The notes beneath the pieces were generated by a model. The model saw only the letters and a program-made list of their open reading frames with translations, did no database searches and was not told the origin of the DNA. This document shows positions 62,123-64,000 of a stretch of 64,000 bases of DNA, in pieces. The stretch comes from DATFTE01 sp963802575 (GTDB taxonomy: Bacteria; Acidobacteriota; Terriglobia; Terriglobales; Acidobacteriaceae), in assembly GCA_963802575.1 (NCBI GenBank), contig CAWDJF010000005.1:372001-436000 (forward strand), in the 5' to 3' direction. How positions within the stretch are numbered: position 1 is the stretch's first letter; every line of letters starts with the position of its first letter. The position numbers and the translations under genes were made by a program.

Positions 62123-62216
62123 CAATTTGGTAATCTTGGAATCTCTAATTTGGTAATTTGATCCTTATAGCGAGCGTCAAATTACCAAATTACCCGATAA
62201 CAAAATTACCAATTTG
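62123..62216. repeat. Short-word inverted repeat (AATTTGGTAA type)
   Basis: Arm 1 (62123-62161) and arm 2 (62177-62216), about 80 percent pairable. AATTTGGTAAT occurs twice in arm 1 and its complement ATTACCAAATT type words occur three times in arm 2. Very AT-rich compared with its surroundings. Lies between convergent genes. Confidence 0.85.
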
Positions 62217-62280
62217 TTTACGGGGCGCAAAGGTCACGCATAGGTGATGCATTGCGCCCCGCAGGATCTGCGCTCGCGGG

Positions 62281-63564
62281 TTACGGCCAAATGCCGCGGC
62301 TGCGCGTGGCTGTTGCCACGCGATCAATCGCCAGAATATACGCCCCGGTGCGCATGTCGACGTCATGCTTCTTCGCCATCGCGTGGACATCGTTGAAGGC
62401 TTTCACCATCACCCGTTCCAATCGACGGTTGACATCGTCTTCGTCCCAGAATAGTTCCTGCAGGTCCTGTACCCATTCGAAGTAGGAGACAGTCACGCCG
62501 CCGGCATTCGCAAGAATGTCGGGAATGACCATGACTCCGCGCTCATGCAGGGCCTCGTCAGCGTCGGGAGTGGTGGGACCGTTCGCGGCCTCGGCGATGA
62601 TGCGCGTGTTGATCAGATCCACATTTTCCAAAGTGATCTGGTTCTCAAGCGCGGCAGGAACCAGGATGTCGCATTGCAACGCGAGCAACGCCTCGCCGGT
62701 GATGGCATCGGAGTTCGCGAACCCGGCGACCGATCCGGTCTTTGCCTTGTGCGCGAGCAGCGCCGGGATGTCGAGTCCAGTGCGGTTGAGGATACATCCG
62801 CAGGTGTCGCTGACAGCGATAATCACCGCGCCGCCCTGGGCCAATAGCTCGGCCGCGATACTGCCGGCATTGCCAAAGCCCTGAATAACCACGGTCGCGC
62901 CCTTGAGTTTGATTCCCAGGGTTTCACAGGCAGAACGGATGGTGAACAGACATCCGCGCGCCGTGGCCTCGTTGCGGCCGAACGACCCGCCGAGAAAGGT
63001 CGGCTTGCCGGTCACCACGGCGGGGGAACTGGCGCCGTGGGTCATGCTGTACGTGTCCATGATCCAGGCCATGGTTTGCGAGTCGGTGTAAACGTCAGGG
63101 GCAGGGATGTCTTTGTCGGGACCGATGATGGGAGAAATCTCATACGCATAACGGCGCGTGAGGCGCTCCAGTTCATTCTTGGACATGCGGTGCGGATCGC
63201 AAACAATGCCGCCCTTGGCGCCGCCGAAGGGAATGTTTACGATGGCGCACTTCCATGTCATCCATGATGCCAACGCCCTCACTTCATCGATGGTCACGTT
63301 CGGGTGATAGCGGATACCACCCTTGCATGGACCGCGGGCATTCGAGTGTTGCACGCGAAAGCCGTCGAAAACCTGAATGGTGCCGTCATCCATTTTGACG
63401 GGCAGAGAGAGCGAGAGAGCGCGGCGCGGACGACGCAGCACTTCGCGAAGGCCGGGCTCGAGGCCGCACTTTTCTGCCGCAGTATCGAACTGGCGCATGG
63501 CAATCCGGAAAGAGTTGAGATCTTCGGTAGTTCTTATGGGAACGGGAACTCGGGCAGTAGCCAT
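62281..63564 (-). CDS. gdhA: Glu/Leu/Phe/Val dehydrogenase (glutamate dehydrogenase)
   Basis: NAD(P)-dependent oxidative deamination of glutamate to 2-oxoglutarate, or the reverse. 427 residues. ATG 63564 with AAGGAGG upstream. Substrate-binding lysine in GPCKGGIRYHP, catalytic lysine in PFGGAKGGIVCDP, coenzyme motif VVIQGFGNAGSIAAE, and EAANGPTTPDAD. The HypA-like gene is 24 bases upstream, so both are likely in one message. Confidence 0.96.
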   Translation of the reverse strand: MATARVPVPIRTTEDLNSFRIAMRQFDTAAEKCGLEPGLREVLRRPRRALSLSLPVKMDDGTIQVFDGFRVQHSNARGPCKGGIRYHPNVTIDEVRALASWMTWKCAIVNIPFGGAKGGIVCDPHRMSKNELERLTRRYAYEISPIIGPDKDIPAPDVYTDSQTMAWIMDTYSMTHGASSPAVVTGKPTFLGGSFGRNEATARGCLFTIRSACETLGIKLKGATVVIQGFGNAGSIAAELLAQGGAVIIAVSDTCGCILNRTGLDIPALLAHKAKTGSVAGFANSDAITGEALLALQCDILVPAALENQITLENVDLINTRIIAEAANGPTTPDADEALHERGVMVIPDILANAGGVTVSYFEWVQDLQELFWDEDDVNRRLERVMVKAFNDVHAMAKKHDVDMRTGAYILAIDRVATATRSRGIWP

Positions 63565-63588
63565 CGGCGAACCTCCTTAAGAAACAAA

Positions 63589-63942
63589 TCAAGCCGCACT
63601 ATCGTCAATTTCCATATCTAGCAAACGAAGTTCTTCTCCACCCTTCAATTCGGTATGGGGATGCCCGCACTCGGTGCAGGGACAGTCGGCGCTGGAACCA
63701 TCAAAGTCGCAGCCGCACTGCAGGCAGTGATGGTGCACCGGCAGCACCTTGACGAACAACTGCGCGCTCTCAGCCACACTGCCACGGGAGACATCGCGGA
63801 AGACGTCGCACAGCCGCCCGATGTCGATGACGCGGCGGCCTCCAACTGCAAGATGCACTGCGAGAATGCGCTGCGCAGACATGCGATACGCAGCCTGGTC
63901 AAGGATGGCCAGCACCTGATTCGCGAGTTCGCGTTCGTCCAT
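63589..63942 (-). CDS. HypA/HybF-like nickel metallochaperone lacking His2
   Basis: 117 residues from ATG 63942 (AGG ribosome binding site at spacing 6). HypA fold: helical start, then ILAVHLAVGG, SAQLFVKVLPVHHHC, zinc site C-x2-C (CLQCG) and C-x2-C (CPCTECG), GEELRLLDMEI end. The nickel-binding His2 of HypA (MHE) is replaced by Asp (MDERELANQ), although Glu3 remains. No hydrogenase or urease gene is nearby. It may serve another role. Confidence 0.82.
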   Translation of the reverse strand: MDERELANQVLAILDQAAYRMSAQRILAVHLAVGGRRVIDIGRLCDVFRDVSRGSVAESAQLFVKVLPVHHHCLQCGCDFDGSSADCPCTECGHPHTELKGGEELRLLDMEIDDSAA

Positions 63943-64000
63943 GCCCCACCTCAAATGTGGACGGAGTGACGGGGCCTGGTGAGGGTCGATAGGAAGGTGC

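Noticed and set aside
63589..63942. Start of a hydrogenase maturation operon
   Set aside because: Only the HypA-like gene is visible, it lacks His2, and its downstream neighbour is glutamate dehydrogenase. The region upstream of 63942 is at the window edge, so it cannot be fully excluded.
1..64000. tRNA, rRNA, riboswitch, prophage or IS element
   Set aside because: Reading through both strands I found no cloverleaf with CCA-end pattern, no rRNA-like stretch, no transposase or integrase, and no flanking direct repeats of an insertion. A covariance-model search would be needed to exclude small RNAs.

Overview
The window looks like a chromosomal segment of an Acidobacteriota (Koribacter/Terriglobia-like) soil bacterium. 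The evidence is moderately high GC, a complete Gram-negative Tol-Pal locus, an acidobacterial type of hopanoid locus (ispH-shc-hpnA-hpnG-hpnC-hpnD-hpnE plus hpnJ), many small exported proteins of the kind common in that phylum, and dispersed palindromic repeats. The taxonomic call is an inference. I saw no rRNA, tRNA, CRISPR array, prophage or transposase.

Layout. 0.2-5 kb: accA, then a 2-oxoacid:ferredoxin oxidoreductase (korA, korB) with an exported-protein gene lodged between its subunits, ended by a clear terminator. 5-6 kb: small genes (a hydrophilic protein, a His/Arg-rich exported peptide, a [2Fe-2S] protein). 6-11.2 kb (minus): tolQ-tolR-tolA-tolB-pal-cpoB. 11.5-23 kb: recN, a MmcQ/YjbR gene overlapping an ankyrin gene, a 1018-residue exported protein, other exported or membrane proteins, and two badly frameshifted genes, one of them FG-GAP/VCBS-like. 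23.2-36 kb: hopanoid locus. IspH supplies isoprenoid precursors, HpnC/D/E make squalene, Shc cyclises it, HpnA/HpnG act on the side chain, two zinc dehydrogenases sit between hpnG and hpnC, and a minus-strand unit carries hpnJ with two small DMT transporters. 36-43 kb: efflux adaptor, TPR protein and TolC; queF; an MFS transporter; a glycosyltransferase. 43-50 kb: OB-fold protein, two tandem exported paralogues sharing a C-terminal signature, a STAS/anti-sigma kinase pair, a soluble MgtE-N/CBS protein, and small enzymes. 50-64 kb: inositol-3-phosphate synthase, a Tat-exported class V aminotransferase, an M48 protease, an AlgE-like porin, an ECF sigma/anti-sigma pair, a GAF-like protein, a lytic transglycosylase, glutamate dehydrogenase and a HypA-like protein.

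Two features cut across the window. First, at least nine intergenic spacers contain quasi-palindromes built from one short word repeated several times and then repeated in inverted form. The word differs at each site, so this is an architecture and not a sequence family. Ordinary REP-like and hairpin repeats are also present. Second, about twelve single-base frameshifts can be inferred in seven genes. In nearly every case the shifted frame stays open to a natural end, which suggests consensus errors in the sequence more than true decay.

The most interesting biological leads are the two dehydrogenases as candidates for a reduction step in bacteriohopanepolyol synthesis, the DMT pair next to hpnJ as a candidate hopanoid flippase, and the short-word quasi-palindromes.
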